Assembly: GCA_002483365.1 (NCBI GenBank)
Contig: DLHT01000006.1
Location: forward strand, 593,350 to 657,349
Origin: Cellvibrio sp. UBA7661
GTDB taxonomy: Bacteria; Pseudomonadota; Gammaproteobacteria; Pseudomonadales; Cellvibrionaceae
DNA: 64,000 bases
Direction: 5' to 3'
Part shown: positions 53,974-62,654 of the stretch, one piece after another
Layout of the letters: each line of letters starts with the position of its first letter
Position numbering within the stretch: the stretch's first letter is position 1
Notes under the pieces: model-generated
The model's database searches: none
What the model saw: the letters and a program-made list of their open reading frames with translations, nothing else
What the model was told of the DNA's origin: nothing
Translations under genes and position numbers: made by a program

Positions 53974-54030
53974 CTTGCCAATAAGTTTCGAAAGACTACA
54001 ATATCTTTCAAATCGAAACTTACTGGCAAG
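53974..54030. promoter_or_regulatory. 18-bp-arm inverted repeat, GlmR operator candidate
   Basis: CTTGCCAATAAGTTTCGA (53974-53991) is mirrored by TCGAAACTTACTGGCAAG (54013-54030), with a single mismatch over 18 bp and a 21-bp spacer. It ends 5 bp before the DeoR-family gene. Long inverted operators are usual for DeoR-type regulators. Autoregulation, or control coupled to glmS, is inferred. Confidence 0.75.
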
Positions 54031-54035
54031 ATAAC

Positions 54036-54797
54036 ATGACCAAACGGAACACCCAGCAGCGCCGTCGGGCGATTATCGACCTGCTTAACAGCAGTGGTGA
54101 AGTCAGTGTTGAGGCCTTGGCAGAGCAGTTTTCTACCTCAGAAGTGACTATTCGTAAGGATTTGGCCGCGCTGGAGTCCAATGGGTTATTACTGCGCCGC
54201 TACGGTGGCGCGGTTCCGGTGCCGCAGGAGTTGATGAGTGATCCGGTCGAAAAAGTTTCGGTTCGTAAGCAGTCTATTGCCAAAGCTGCCGCGCAGTTGA
54301 TCCGCGATCACAATCGCATCATCCTCGACAGCGGCAGTTCCACTACCTCAGCGTTATTGCCCGAGTTATCGCACAAGCAAGGCTTGGTGGTGATGACCAA
54401 CTCCCTCAGCATCGCCAATGCCCTGCGCGAGCTGGAAAACGAACCCACGATTTTGATGACCGGCGGCACCTGGGACCCGAAATCCGAAGGCTTTCAGGGC
54501 CAACTCGCCGAACAAATTTTACGTTCCTACAACTTCGACCAATTTTTTATCGGTGCCGATGGTTTGGATTTGGAGCGCGGCACGACAACATTCAATGAAC
54601 TTTACAGCTTGAGCCGCGTGATGGCCGAAGTCGCACGCGAAGTGATTGTGATGGCCGAGTCCGACAAGATCGGGCGCAAAATTCACAATCTGGAATTGCC
54701 TTGGTCGGCAATAAAAGTGCTGGTCACTGATGACGGTATCGCTGAACAAGATAAAAAGAAAATTGAAAAACAAGGTGTGCAAGTGATTATTGGTTAG
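54036..54797 (+). CDS. glmR: DeoR-family regulator GlmR
   Basis: 253 residues. The DeoR helix-turn-helix is QRRRAIIDLLNSSGEVSVEALAEQFSTSEVTIRKDLAALE (about 8-47), followed by the sugar-phosphate-binding fold with LDSGSSTTSALLPE and MTGGTWDPKSEGFQG. In Pseudomonas aeruginosa the equivalent gene lies between glmU and glmS and controls glmS, and that order is kept here with insertions between. The palindrome at 53974-54030 is a probable binding site. Confidence 0.88.
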   Translation: MTKRNTQQRRRAIIDLLNSSGEVSVEALAEQFSTSEVTIRKDLAALESNGLLLRRYGGAVPVPQELMSDPVEKVSVRKQSIAKAAAQLIRDHNRIILDSGSSTTSALLPELSHKQGLVVMTNSLSIANALRELENEPTILMTGGTWDPKSEGFQGQLAEQILRSYNFDQFFIGADGLDLERGTTTFNELYSLSRVMAEVAREVIVMAESDKIGRKIHNLELPWSAIKVLVTDDGIAEQDKKKIEKQGVQVIIG

Positions 54798-54840
54798 AGA
54801 GTGATTTTTGCATCGGCAGGACGGTTTTTAACAGGGAGTA

Positions 54841-54915
54841 GTCATCCTCGCGTAGCGGGGATCCATAAGTTTTAGTGAAAGATCAAAAGCTGGACTCCCG
54901 CGCGCGGGAGTGACG
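54841..54915. repeat. REP-like intergenic inverted repeat
   Basis: GTCATCCTCGCGTAGCGGGGATCCA at the left and TGGACTCCCGCGCGCGGGAGTGACG at the right are imperfect mirror images around a 25-bp AT-rich centre. Each half also folds by itself. Such GTCATTCCCGCG...CGGGAATGAC elements are scattered intergenically in many gammaproteobacterial genomes. It lies between glmR and glmS and could act on mRNA stability. Confidence 0.65.
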
Positions 54916-55013
54916 AACGAGAAATAAAAACGCAAACGAAAAACCACAAAATTAAAAAATATTTTTACTACTACAAATTTTTACTACAGCTCAGAACCCT
55001 AAGGAGAAAAATG

Positions 55014-56846
55014 ATGTGTGGAATTGTTGGCGCCGTAGCGCAACGCGATGTGGTGGATATTCTGGTGGAAGGATTGCGCCGCCTTGAATATCGCGGCTAC
55101 GACTCAGCCGGTGTGGCTGTGGTAAACAGCAGCGGCGAATTACAACGCGTGCGCCGCTTGGGCAAAGTCAAAGAATTATCCGATGCGGTACACAGCAGCC
55201 CTACTCCGGGCGGCACTGGTATTGCGCATACCCGCTGGGCTACTCACGGCGAGCCAAGCGAACGCAATGCGCACCCGCATGTGTCAAAAGAGCATATCGC
55301 GGTAGTGCACAACGGCATTATTGAAAACCACGCAAATTTGCGTCGCCTCTTGCAAGAAGAAGGTTATGTATTTACGTCCGATACCGACACCGAAGTCATC
55401 GCGCATCTGGTGCAAAAAGAATTAAAAAATACCGACAGTTTATTAACTGCAGTACAAAAAACCGTAAAACAATTACACGGCGCTTACGGCACTGTGTTGA
55501 TGGATAAAAACGACGCATCGCGTTTAGTGGTTGCACGTTCAGGTTCACCTTTAGTGATTGGTTTGGGCATTGGTGAAAACTTTATCGCGTCAGATCAACT
55601 TGCGCTTTTGCCAGTTACTCGCCGTTTTATCTTTTTGGAAGAAGGTGATGTAGCAGAAATTACCCGTCATAGCATTCGTATTTTTGATAAAGACGGTGTA
55701 GCCGCTGAGCGTCAGGTTCACGAATCTACCGCCAGTTACGATGCGGGTGACAAAGGCCAATATCGTCACTTTATGCTGAAAGAAATTTACGAACAGCCTA
55801 ACGCGGTGATGAATACCCTGGAAGGTCGCTTAAGCAATGAATCGGTATTGGATGAAACCTTTGGCAACGGTGCCGCGGAATTATTTAAAAAAGTAAAACA
55901 CATTCAAATCGTCGCCTGCGGCACCAGCTATCACTCCGCCATGGTTGCGCGCTATTGGTTGGAATCGCTCGGGGGTATTTCCTGCAACGTCGAAATCGCC
56001 AGCGAATTCCGTTATAGAAAATCGTTTGTGCAACCTAACAGTATGGTTGTTACCATCAGCCAGTCCGGTGAAACGGCAGACACGCTTGCCGCTTTGCGTT
56101 TGGCAAAAGAACTCGGCTACTTAGGCAGTTTGAGTATTTGTAACGTGGCGGGTTCATCATTAGTGCGAGAATCTGATTTAGCATTTATGACCCGCGCCGG
56201 TGCGGAAATTGGTGTCGCCTCTACCAAAGCCTTCACCACGCAATTGGTTGGTTTGGCGATGCTGGTATTAGCCATCGGCAAATACAACGGTCTTTCTGCT
56301 GAACAGCAAAAAGAAATGGTCGGCGCGTTAAAAAATCTGCCCGCAAAATTGGAAGAGTCACTCGCACTCGCGCCAAAAATTGAAGCACTTGCCGAAGAAT
56401 TTGCGGACAAACACCACTCTCTCTTTTTAGGCCGTGGCGATCAATATCCGATTGCAATGGAAGGCGCGCTGAAGCTAAAAGAAATTTCTTACATCCACGC
56501 TGAAGCTTACGCGGCCGGTGAATTAAAACACGGCCCACTCGCACTGATCGATGCAGAAATGCCGATCATTGTTGTCGCACCCAATAACGACTTGTTGGAA
56601 AAATTAAAATCCAACGTCGAAGAAGTGCGCGCACGCGGCGGGATTTTGTATGTCTTCGCCGATGAAGACGCGCATTTCGAATCCGATGCTACTATGCGCG
56701 TTATCAACGTCCCGCACATTCATCCATGGTTAGCACCGATCCTCTACACCTTGCCGCTGCAATTGCTGAGTTATTACGTAGCGATCATTAAGGGCACGGA
56801 TGTGGATCAGCCGAGAAATTTGGCGAAGAGCGTAACGGTGGAATAA
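55014..56846 (+). CDS. glmS: Glutamine-fructose-6-phosphate aminotransferase (isomerising)
   Basis: Makes glucosamine-6-phosphate, the first step to UDP-GlcNAc. 610 residues from the second ATG (55014), because the catalytic cysteine must directly follow the initiator (MCGIVGAV). TAAGGAG lies upstream. The N-terminal glutaminase has HTRWATHGEPSERNAHPH and the C-terminal half has two SIS isomerase domains (SQSGETADTLAAL, GRGDQYPIAMEGALKLKEISYIHAEAYAAGELKHGPLALI). The last codons (PRNLAKSVTVE) are the TnsD recognition region of attTn7. A Tn7-like element sits 23 bp beyond the stop. Confidence 0.98.
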   Translation: MCGIVGAVAQRDVVDILVEGLRRLEYRGYDSAGVAVVNSSGELQRVRRLGKVKELSDAVHSSPTPGGTGIAHTRWATHGEPSERNAHPHVSKEHIAVVHNGIIENHANLRRLLQEEGYVFTSDTDTEVIAHLVQKELKNTDSLLTAVQKTVKQLHGAYGTVLMDKNDASRLVVARSGSPLVIGLGIGENFIASDQLALLPVTRRFIFLEEGDVAEITRHSIRIFDKDGVAAERQVHESTASYDAGDKGQYRHFMLKEIYEQPNAVMNTLEGRLSNESVLDETFGNGAAELFKKVKHIQIVACGTSYHSAMVARYWLESLGGISCNVEIASEFRYRKSFVQPNSMVVTISQSGETADTLAALRLAKELGYLGSLSICNVAGSSLVRESDLAFMTRAGAEIGVASTKAFTTQLVGLAMLVLAIGKYNGLSAEQQKEMVGALKNLPAKLEESLALAPKIEALAEEFADKHHSLFLGRGDQYPIAMEGALKLKEISYIHAEAYAAGELKHGPLALIDAEMPIIVVAPNNDLLEKLKSNVEEVRARGGILYVFADEDAHFESDATMRVINVPHIHPWLAPILYTLPLQLLSYYVAIIKGTDVDQPRNLAKSVTVE

Positions 56847-56870
56847 TTGTATTTGTTGTTTTGACCTGCT
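56847..56870 (+). other. attTn7 insertion point with target duplication CCTGC
   Basis: The spacer between the glmS stop (56844-56846) and a TGT terminus (56870) is 23 bp, matching the distance at which Tn7 inserts downstream of glmS. The five bases before the terminus (CCTGC, 56865-56869) would be the target-site duplication. The other copy lies outside the window. Confidence 0.8.
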
Positions 56871-56874
56871 GTCC

Positions 56875-56950
56875 TCAGGGAAAAAATAGCGATATTAGTA
56901 TTCCCTAAATGATACTAACGTTATAAGTTAGGAAAAAATTCCTGATAATA
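56875..56950 (+). repeat. Two similar 23-bp direct repeats, TnsB-binding site candidates
   Basis: Repeats at 56875-56897 and 56928-56950 share 16 of 23 positions, with a common TxAGGxAAAAA core and a GATAxTA ending. An inverted TTAGTAT/ATACTAA pair lies between them. Tn7 ends carry several 22-bp TnsB sites, so these are the natural candidates. TTCCC/GGGAA complementarity might also allow a hairpin. Confidence 0.6.
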
Positions 56951-56988
56951 AAGGCCGATTGATAAAATCAAACGGCCTTTTGTTTTTT
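56950..56988 (+). terminator. Terminator at the inner edge of the Tn7-like end
   Basis: AAAGGCCG (56950-56957) pairs with CGGCCTTT (56973-56980) across a 15-nt AT-rich loop, followed by TGTTTTTT. It lies inside the element between glmS and tnsA and would stop transcription coming from glmS. Confidence 0.82.
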
Positions 56989-57040
56989 AATGACTATTTA
57001 TTAAGCTATTTGTTTGAAATGCACCTGTAAAGGAGGTGAT

Positions 57041-57883
57041 ATGGGCCGGCCAAGAAAACGAAGCACGGTTGAGGATTATGAAAGGCTGCTTGCCGATGGC
57101 TTTGGGACTGGCGAAAAAGAAAATTACCTTCCATGGGTACGTATCCCAGACTTTGCTTCGTACGGCGTATCTGCCGCAATCCCGGGCATAACTATTAAAC
57201 GCACACACGAGGTTCTCTCCGGTCTTGAAACTCGGGCGTTTCTCATTGCTGAGTTCAATAAATCAGTGATCGATATACGTGAGCAGTTTCCACTGTTTCC
57301 GGTAGATCACCTTATCGCTCTGGCAGAGCGTGCCGGGATTGTTTATCCACGCGTTTCTGGGACGCCCTATGTGCTTACAACGGATTTGCTGTTAACAATT
57401 GAAAAAGAGGGAGAAGTTTCTTATTTGGCAGTAGCTGTGAAACCTACAGAGGCGCTTCGCAAAAAGTCGGTGCTTGATAACCTTGAGCTAGAAAGATTGT
57501 GGTGGACTTCTCTTGGGGTTGAATGGGTGTTGGCCACTGAAACTGACCTGCCAGAGGTAGTAGGCGACAACTTAACCTGGATATCTCATGAATTTCGTGA
57601 AGCCGAGTTTGATTACGATTCGGTTAACACATGGATGTTGAAACCTCTTGCTTCGAAAATCGAACCAAGAACCTACATGATTGGTGAGTTGATTTGCCGG
57701 ATCGCGCAAGAGCTCAATCTTGATACTATCGAAGCAAAAATACTGCTTTGTAAAGCGATTTGGCAACACTTACTCGTAATTGATCTAAATGTGTCTATCC
57801 AAAAGCAAGGCATGATAAAGGTTTTAGCTTGGAACTTTAGTGATCCGAGTTACGAGGAGCCAAGTTATGAAAATATTGCGTAA
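57041..57883 (+). CDS. tnsA: TnsA endonuclease, Tn7-like 5'-strand cleavage subunit
   Basis: Cuts the 5' ends of the transposon so that excision is clean (cut and paste). 280 residues from the ATG at 57041. The strong AAAGGAGGTGAT site decides against an in-frame start 9 codons earlier. The catalytic acids align with those of Tn7 TnsA: E63 (SGLETRAF), D115 (VLTTDLLL) and K134 (AVAVKPTE). The position of Tn7 Q130 is alanine (A132). The C-terminal 100 residues form the winged-helix region that contacts TnsB/TnsC. It overlaps tnsB by 17 bp. Confidence 0.93.
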   Translation: MGRPRKRSTVEDYERLLADGFGTGEKENYLPWVRIPDFASYGVSAAIPGITIKRTHEVLSGLETRAFLIAEFNKSVIDIREQFPLFPVDHLIALAERAGIVYPRVSGTPYVLTTDLLLTIEKEGEVSYLAVAVKPTEALRKKSVLDNLELERLWWTSLGVEWVLATETDLPEVVGDNLTWISHEFREAEFDYDSVNTWMLKPLASKIEPRTYMIGELICRIAQELNLDTIEAKILLCKAIWQHLLVIDLNVSIQKQGMIKVLAWNFSDPSYEEPSYENIA

Positions 57884-59993
57884 CGACACTATATCGATAG
57901 CTAATAATACGGTTCTCGTCGAAGGAGAGTACAGAGTTTTAGACGTCTTTGTGAACTCTGGATATATCTGCCTCTTTGCAATGAATCAAAAGAAAAACGG
58001 AGCAAAACCCATCTTATTGGGTGTACATGATTGGAGCAGCCTGGTTGAGGCGAATGTAGTCGAGAAATGCCACAAAGCTTTGCCGATGGAAATGCTGATG
58101 GAAGATGGGCAGCTGTCCCCTTCAAACCTGGAAGCACGAAACTCCAACTACGCGCTAATTCAGGAGCTTGTCGAAAATCCCGCATTCCTCGAATCATACT
58201 GTATGACGGGCAGGAGTAAGGCAATTGTTGAACATGCAGAAAAAATGGATGCGACTACGCTTCAGATATATCGCGCCTTGAGGAAGTTTTGGGAATATGG
58301 ACAAGTCCCCAACGCCTTGTTGAATTTTTCTTCTCTTCGTGGTGGTCGTGGAAAAGATAAAAAAAGTTCATCCAAACAACGTGGTCGCCCTATTGATCAC
58401 GGAATCTATGGTCTACGAAAAAAAACTTCAATAAATGTGACCAAACAAGACAAAGAAAATATCCTAGTCGCATTAGGTGCGCAGCTTAATAAACGAAAAA
58501 AAATAACATTCACAAAGGCTTACGATACATACAAGGTAATGTTTTGTGAATACGAAATTGAACTGGCAGTTGCTGAAAAACGTCCCGCGCAAATCCTGTC
58601 GTACGATCAGTTCCTTTACTGGGCCAACAAACTTATGGCGCGTGAAGAAATGGCTAAGCGGCAAATGACCGACAGTGCGTTTTCGATGAACCAAACAGGT
58701 TCTAGTAGCTCCGTAAACGACAAATTTGTTGCTCCAGGAATGAGATACGAAATAGATTCTACCACCGCAGATGTATACATAGTTTGCGAAGTGTCTCGCG
58801 AGAGAGTGCTGGGGAGGCCGACGATTTATTTCGTCGTTGATGTTGCAAGCAGAATGATAGTTGGACTACATATCTCCATGGAATATGCGAGCTGGAACGC
58901 AGCGAGACAGGCACTTTTTAACGCATGTATGCCAAAAGTTGAATATTGTGAACGGTATGGAGTGTCTATAACAGATCAAGATTGGCCATGCCAGGGAATG
59001 CCAGCAACTTTGATGGCGGATAGAGCTGAGATGTTGGGTATTCAGCCTTTCATCTTTGCAAAGAATGTGGGGACGATATTGACTATAGCACCGCCTTATC
59101 GAGGCGACTTCAAATCCATCGTCGAGCGCCGGTTTGGTATCCTTAACGAGGAAATACATTTTTTGCCAGGCACCACTTTAGGTGAACTTCGCAAGCGAGG
59201 TGAGCCTGACTATCGCTTAGATGCAGCGCTAACTGTTAATTCCTTCACCAAAATTATTATCGACTTGGTGCTTGAACATAACCGTTTCCGTCCTTTCGAT
59301 GACTTGATTACGCGCGGGCTCATACAAAGCAACGCAGCCCTGACACCTCTGAACTACTGGAACTTTTATACATCACGTTTTCAATGTTCTTTAAAGACAT
59401 TTTCCTCTGATCATTTTGTAGCGCGGTTGATGAAGCAAGGAGAAGCAAGTGTTACCCAACAAGGAATAATTTTCCGCGGGTTGCGTTACTCCTGCAAAAA
59501 AGCCACTGAAGAAGGGTGGGCAACGACCGCTGCGAATGGTGGATCTTGGAAACTGGAATGTCGATATGACGAGTCATGGTCCACAGACATATATATACGT
59601 GAGCCGAACGCAACAAACTTTCTGAAGTGCAAGCTTCTATCCTCCGAGTCGGTATATGAAAATTTACACCAAGCAGACGTGACATTTATCAACGAATGGA
59701 CGAAAAGCAAATCAGAAGATCCTTACTACGACCAAAGTAAAATACAACGAGCTAAACGTACCAAGAATACTATTAAAGAAGAGATTAAACTAACTGCCGC
59801 TGTAGCCGGAACAGTTTCAAAGAATTCAAGAGTGGTAAATATCAATGCGCACAGAAGGCAGCATTTAGAGGATCAAAAACCAAAATACCCTGATATAAAA
59901 AGTAATGCGTTGAACCAGAATATTCCAAATATAACTACAAAATTGGAACGGATGAAAAACCTGTTTGAATCTGCGAGGGATGAGGAGCTTTGA
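57867..59993 (+). CDS. tnsB: TnsB transposase, Tn7-like DDE recombinase
   Basis: Binds the ends and joins 3' ends to target DNA. 708 residues from the ATG at 57867. The retroviral-integrase-fold catalytic residues are D297 (YEIDSTTADVYIV), D385 (LMADRAEM) and E420 (FKSIVERRFG). Spacings of 88 and 35 match Tn7 TnsB. N-terminal DNA-binding helices precede, and a basic C-terminal tail (residues about 640-708, KRTKNTIKEEIK) probably contacts TnsC. It is followed by tnsC after one base, so translation is coupled. Confidence 0.95.
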   Translation: MKILRNDTISIANNTVLVEGEYRVLDVFVNSGYICLFAMNQKKNGAKPILLGVHDWSSLVEANVVEKCHKALPMEMLMEDGQLSPSNLEARNSNYALIQELVENPAFLESYCMTGRSKAIVEHAEKMDATTLQIYRALRKFWEYGQVPNALLNFSSLRGGRGKDKKSSSKQRGRPIDHGIYGLRKKTSINVTKQDKENILVALGAQLNKRKKITFTKAYDTYKVMFCEYEIELAVAEKRPAQILSYDQFLYWANKLMAREEMAKRQMTDSAFSMNQTGSSSSVNDKFVAPGMRYEIDSTTADVYIVCEVSRERVLGRPTIYFVVDVASRMIVGLHISMEYASWNAARQALFNACMPKVEYCERYGVSITDQDWPCQGMPATLMADRAEMLGIQPFIFAKNVGTILTIAPPYRGDFKSIVERRFGILNEEIHFLPGTTLGELRKRGEPDYRLDAALTVNSFTKIIIDLVLEHNRFRPFDDLITRGLIQSNAALTPLNYWNFYTSRFQCSLKTFSSDHFVARLMKQGEASVTQQGIIFRGLRYSCKKATEEGWATTAANGGSWKLECRYDESWSTDIYIREPNATNFLKCKLLSSESVYENLHQADVTFINEWTKSKSEDPYYDQSKIQRAKRTKNTIKEEIKLTAAVAGTVSKNSRVVNINAHRRQHLEDQKPKYPDIKSNALNQNIPNITTKLERMKNLFESARDEEL

Positions 59994-59994
59994 C

Positions 59995-61401
59995 ATGTAT
60001 CACGAGTGCTTTTTGCCTGAACATAAAAACAATCCTCTAATTGAAGCGCTACCACCGTTAGTCGACGATCTGGAGATAATCAAACGTCTTCGCTACGGGC
60101 AACAGTGTAATCCAGAGGAGCGGACGCATCCTGATTTCATAAGGAAGAAATATTTACACCGTATTGATCAATTTACGGAGCCTACTTATGAATATGTTAC
60201 TTGCTTTCGTGCCATAGAGGATTTAATCACCGAGTCCTATGTACCCAAAAACCCTTTTCTCAACACCACACGGCACTGGCTGCATTACGATGAGCCTGGA
60301 AAAACAAGATATGTACCATCAAATGGTTTGTTTGTGCCAAGAGCTGTATCAATGGCGGTTATCGGGGATGGAGGTGCAGGAAAATCATGGATGTTAGAAA
60401 ATATCCTCAGGTATTTTCCGCAAACAATTCAGCATAAGCGCTACCAAGGTAAACCTCTAAAACTCGATCAGGTCGTCTGGATAAAAGTCAATTGCACAGA
60501 AAACGCGAACGTGAGCGCCCTTCTCATTTTGATATTAGAGGAATTGGATCGCCTAACCGGTTCCGATGATGCACGTCGGGCACTTACGGCTCGCGATAGA
60601 ATTGCTCACGCGAGCTTATCCATTTCCCGGAAGCTGAAAGCTTTGTTTGTGGGAATATTGGTGATTGATGAGATCCAGCATCTAAAGTTTGCCGATAAAA
60701 AACAGAAAGCTATATTCATTCAATTTCTCCTAAATACGATGGCACGTGCTGGTGTACCTGTTGTCTTTGGCGGTGACCCAAGGTTGAAGGAGCTTATGAC
60801 GGAGGAGTTGCCTGTTTCTCGTCGCGTTGAATCTGGAGGTTTTATCTCTATGCGTGGATATACCGAACATGAGTGGGAATTATTTTTTAGCCATCTCTGG
60901 AGATATCAATGGACCAACCCCGTTACCCCGCCAAGCCAAGAACTTTCAGATTGCTTACGAGTATTGAGTACAGGCCTACCTGATTTTGCGATCAAGACAT
61001 TCAAAGCTGCTCAAAAACTGGTGATTGGATCAGGTAACGAAACACTCAGTCCGGCGATCTTAAAGCAAGCACATTTCGAAACCTGTGTATTGAGTGAGGC
61101 GCATTTGGCAGAGCGAAGGAAGGCCAACAACCCTGTTAGGGACGAAAAAGTGGAAGCTAATGCCCCTCGACCAGGTGACATTAAAAAGAAAACGAAAAAA
61201 AAGCCAAAGTCTACTTGGGATGTCAATCGCGTACAGCATGATGAATTCGAGAGTCGGATAGCAAAAGTCCGAGAATTAAATTTCGCATCTCAAGACTTCA
61301 TCTGGAACGTGCTTCGGAAGGCATCTGAGTTCCCAGACCCCATGGAAAGTCTTGAGAAAAGCAAAATACTCCTCCGCCATTCAAAAACGCTTTCGTTTTG
61401 A
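59995..61401 (+). CDS. tnsC: TnsC AAA+ ATPase, target selector regulator
   Basis: Links the target-recognition protein to TnsAB through ATP-dependent filaments. 468 residues from the ATG at 59995 with GAGGAG upstream. Walker A is GDGGAGKS (124-131, K130), Walker B is ILVIDEIQHL (D225, E226), and FGGDPRLKELM resembles sensor I. It is shorter than Tn7 TnsC (555). The last 80 residues are Lys/Glu-rich (GDIKKKTKKKPKSTWD) and probably flexible. It is adjacent to the first tniQ gene, possibly overlapping it by three bases. Confidence 0.94.
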   Translation: MYHECFLPEHKNNPLIEALPPLVDDLEIIKRLRYGQQCNPEERTHPDFIRKKYLHRIDQFTEPTYEYVTCFRAIEDLITESYVPKNPFLNTTRHWLHYDEPGKTRYVPSNGLFVPRAVSMAVIGDGGAGKSWMLENILRYFPQTIQHKRYQGKPLKLDQVVWIKVNCTENANVSALLILILEELDRLTGSDDARRALTARDRIAHASLSISRKLKALFVGILVIDEIQHLKFADKKQKAIFIQFLLNTMARAGVPVVFGGDPRLKELMTEELPVSRRVESGGFISMRGYTEHEWELFFSHLWRYQWTNPVTPPSQELSDCLRVLSTGLPDFAIKTFKAAQKLVIGSGNETLSPAILKQAHFETCVLSEAHLAERRKANNPVRDEKVEANAPRPGDIKKKTKKKPKSTWDVNRVQHDEFESRIAKVRELNFASQDFIWNVLRKASEFPDPMESLEKSKILLRHSKTLSF

Positions 61402-61412
61402 GGAAAAGCGGA

Positions 61413-62645
61413 GTGATTAGCCATCATGCACCCATAAAACCGAATAATGGTGAAACAATTTTTTCCCTTCTTACGCGTGAGCATATGATGTCAGGTCGAA
61501 TCAGCCCACTAGTGAGCTTGAAGGAAATGACGGGTCATCGGGGCTATAAGCCACTTTCAAGCCTTCCTTCCTATTTAAACGTAATTTGTCAAAAACTAGA
61601 CTTAGGAATATCCCTCAATGAAGTGATAAATAGGCATACGTTATTCAATCTTTACCAACCATTTCTTAACCCAGAGCGACGTCAGTTCGTCATTGATGGA
61701 ATGATTGGTTCAGGTGCTACTAAATCCAGGATGGGATTATTGAAATCTCACTGCGGCGCAGCGGATCAACTCGCCTACTGTTGCGAATGTGCGAAAATAG
61801 ATATTGAACGATTAGGGTTCGCATATTGGCACAGAGAACATAGCCTCGTTGGTGTTGAAATATGCCCTTGGCACGGGGTGCCGCTTACAAAAATTGAAAT
61901 AGAAAGTGAAAAATATGGCGCTAGAAATTTGCAACTCCCTGGTAACGAGTCAACAGTAAAATTTTGGACACAGGAACAATATGAAAAGCTGTCGTATATA
62001 GCTCAGCAAATATCTATCATTTTAAATTCTTACTCTGAGATTTATATAACGGCAAGCAATTATCAAGGTGTGCTTAAAGCGGAGCAGCTAGTTACCGCTT
62101 CAAACCATATTCGAATTCGGGCTCTTAAAGCGAAGGTAATTTCATGGTTAAAGCCTCTGTCCCAAATCGGAGTATATAAACAATTATTTTCTGCGTTAAA
62201 TGTAGAGCGTGATTGGACTGCGAACTTGGTTGCAGGGAGAGACGGCCTTCATCATCCGCTCAAACACATCGTCCTGTTGGGGGCGATTGGTAGTGGTTAT
62301 CAGTCGTTCATGGATGTACTGAATGGTGGTGAGCAATTATCCCTTGAATTGAATCATGCTCCCAGAAAATCTTTTTCGTTAGATGAGTTCTTAAGTACAT
62401 GTCAAGGCAGTATGAGCGCTAGGCAAGCGTCGAAAATATTGGGTTGTTCTGTCAATACTGCCCTGGTCCTTTTACAGAAATCTGGTCTCTCGCCTAATCG
62501 AAGACCTAAAAAGCTAAATTCATGCACTATCGAAAAAATCCTGGACATGTCTGCTCGCGGGTATTCAACAAGGTTGATTGCTATCGAAACGGCCCTTTCC
62601 ATTTCTACGATTAATCGAATAAAGCGTTGCCATATCGGGCAATGA
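61413..62645 (+). CDS. TniQ/TnsD-family target recognition protein 1
   Basis: 410 residues from a GTG at 61413 with GAGGAA 8 nt before it. An overlapping TTG at 61398 is an alternative. The N-terminal TniQ domain is FSLLTREHMMSGRISPL. The zinc ribbon is YCCECAKIDIERLGFAYWHREHSLVGVEICPWHGVPL (CxxC...CPWH). The C-terminus (ARQASKILGCSVNTALVLLQKSGLSPNRRPKKL and a second HTH) suggests DNA binding, as in TnsD. It could be the protein that recognises glmS, but it is shorter than Tn7 TnsD (508). Family clear, target inferred. Confidence 0.9.
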   Translation: MISHHAPIKPNNGETIFSLLTREHMMSGRISPLVSLKEMTGHRGYKPLSSLPSYLNVICQKLDLGISLNEVINRHTLFNLYQPFLNPERRQFVIDGMIGSGATKSRMGLLKSHCGAADQLAYCCECAKIDIERLGFAYWHREHSLVGVEICPWHGVPLTKIEIESEKYGARNLQLPGNESTVKFWTQEQYEKLSYIAQQISIILNSYSEIYITASNYQGVLKAEQLVTASNHIRIRALKAKVISWLKPLSQIGVYKQLFSALNVERDWTANLVAGRDGLHHPLKHIVLLGAIGSGYQSFMDVLNGGEQLSLELNHAPRKSFSLDEFLSTCQGSMSARQASKILGCSVNTALVLLQKSGLSPNRRPKKLNSCTIEKILDMSARGYSTRLIAIETALSISTINRIKRCHIGQ

Positions 62646-62654
62646 AGATTTTGG

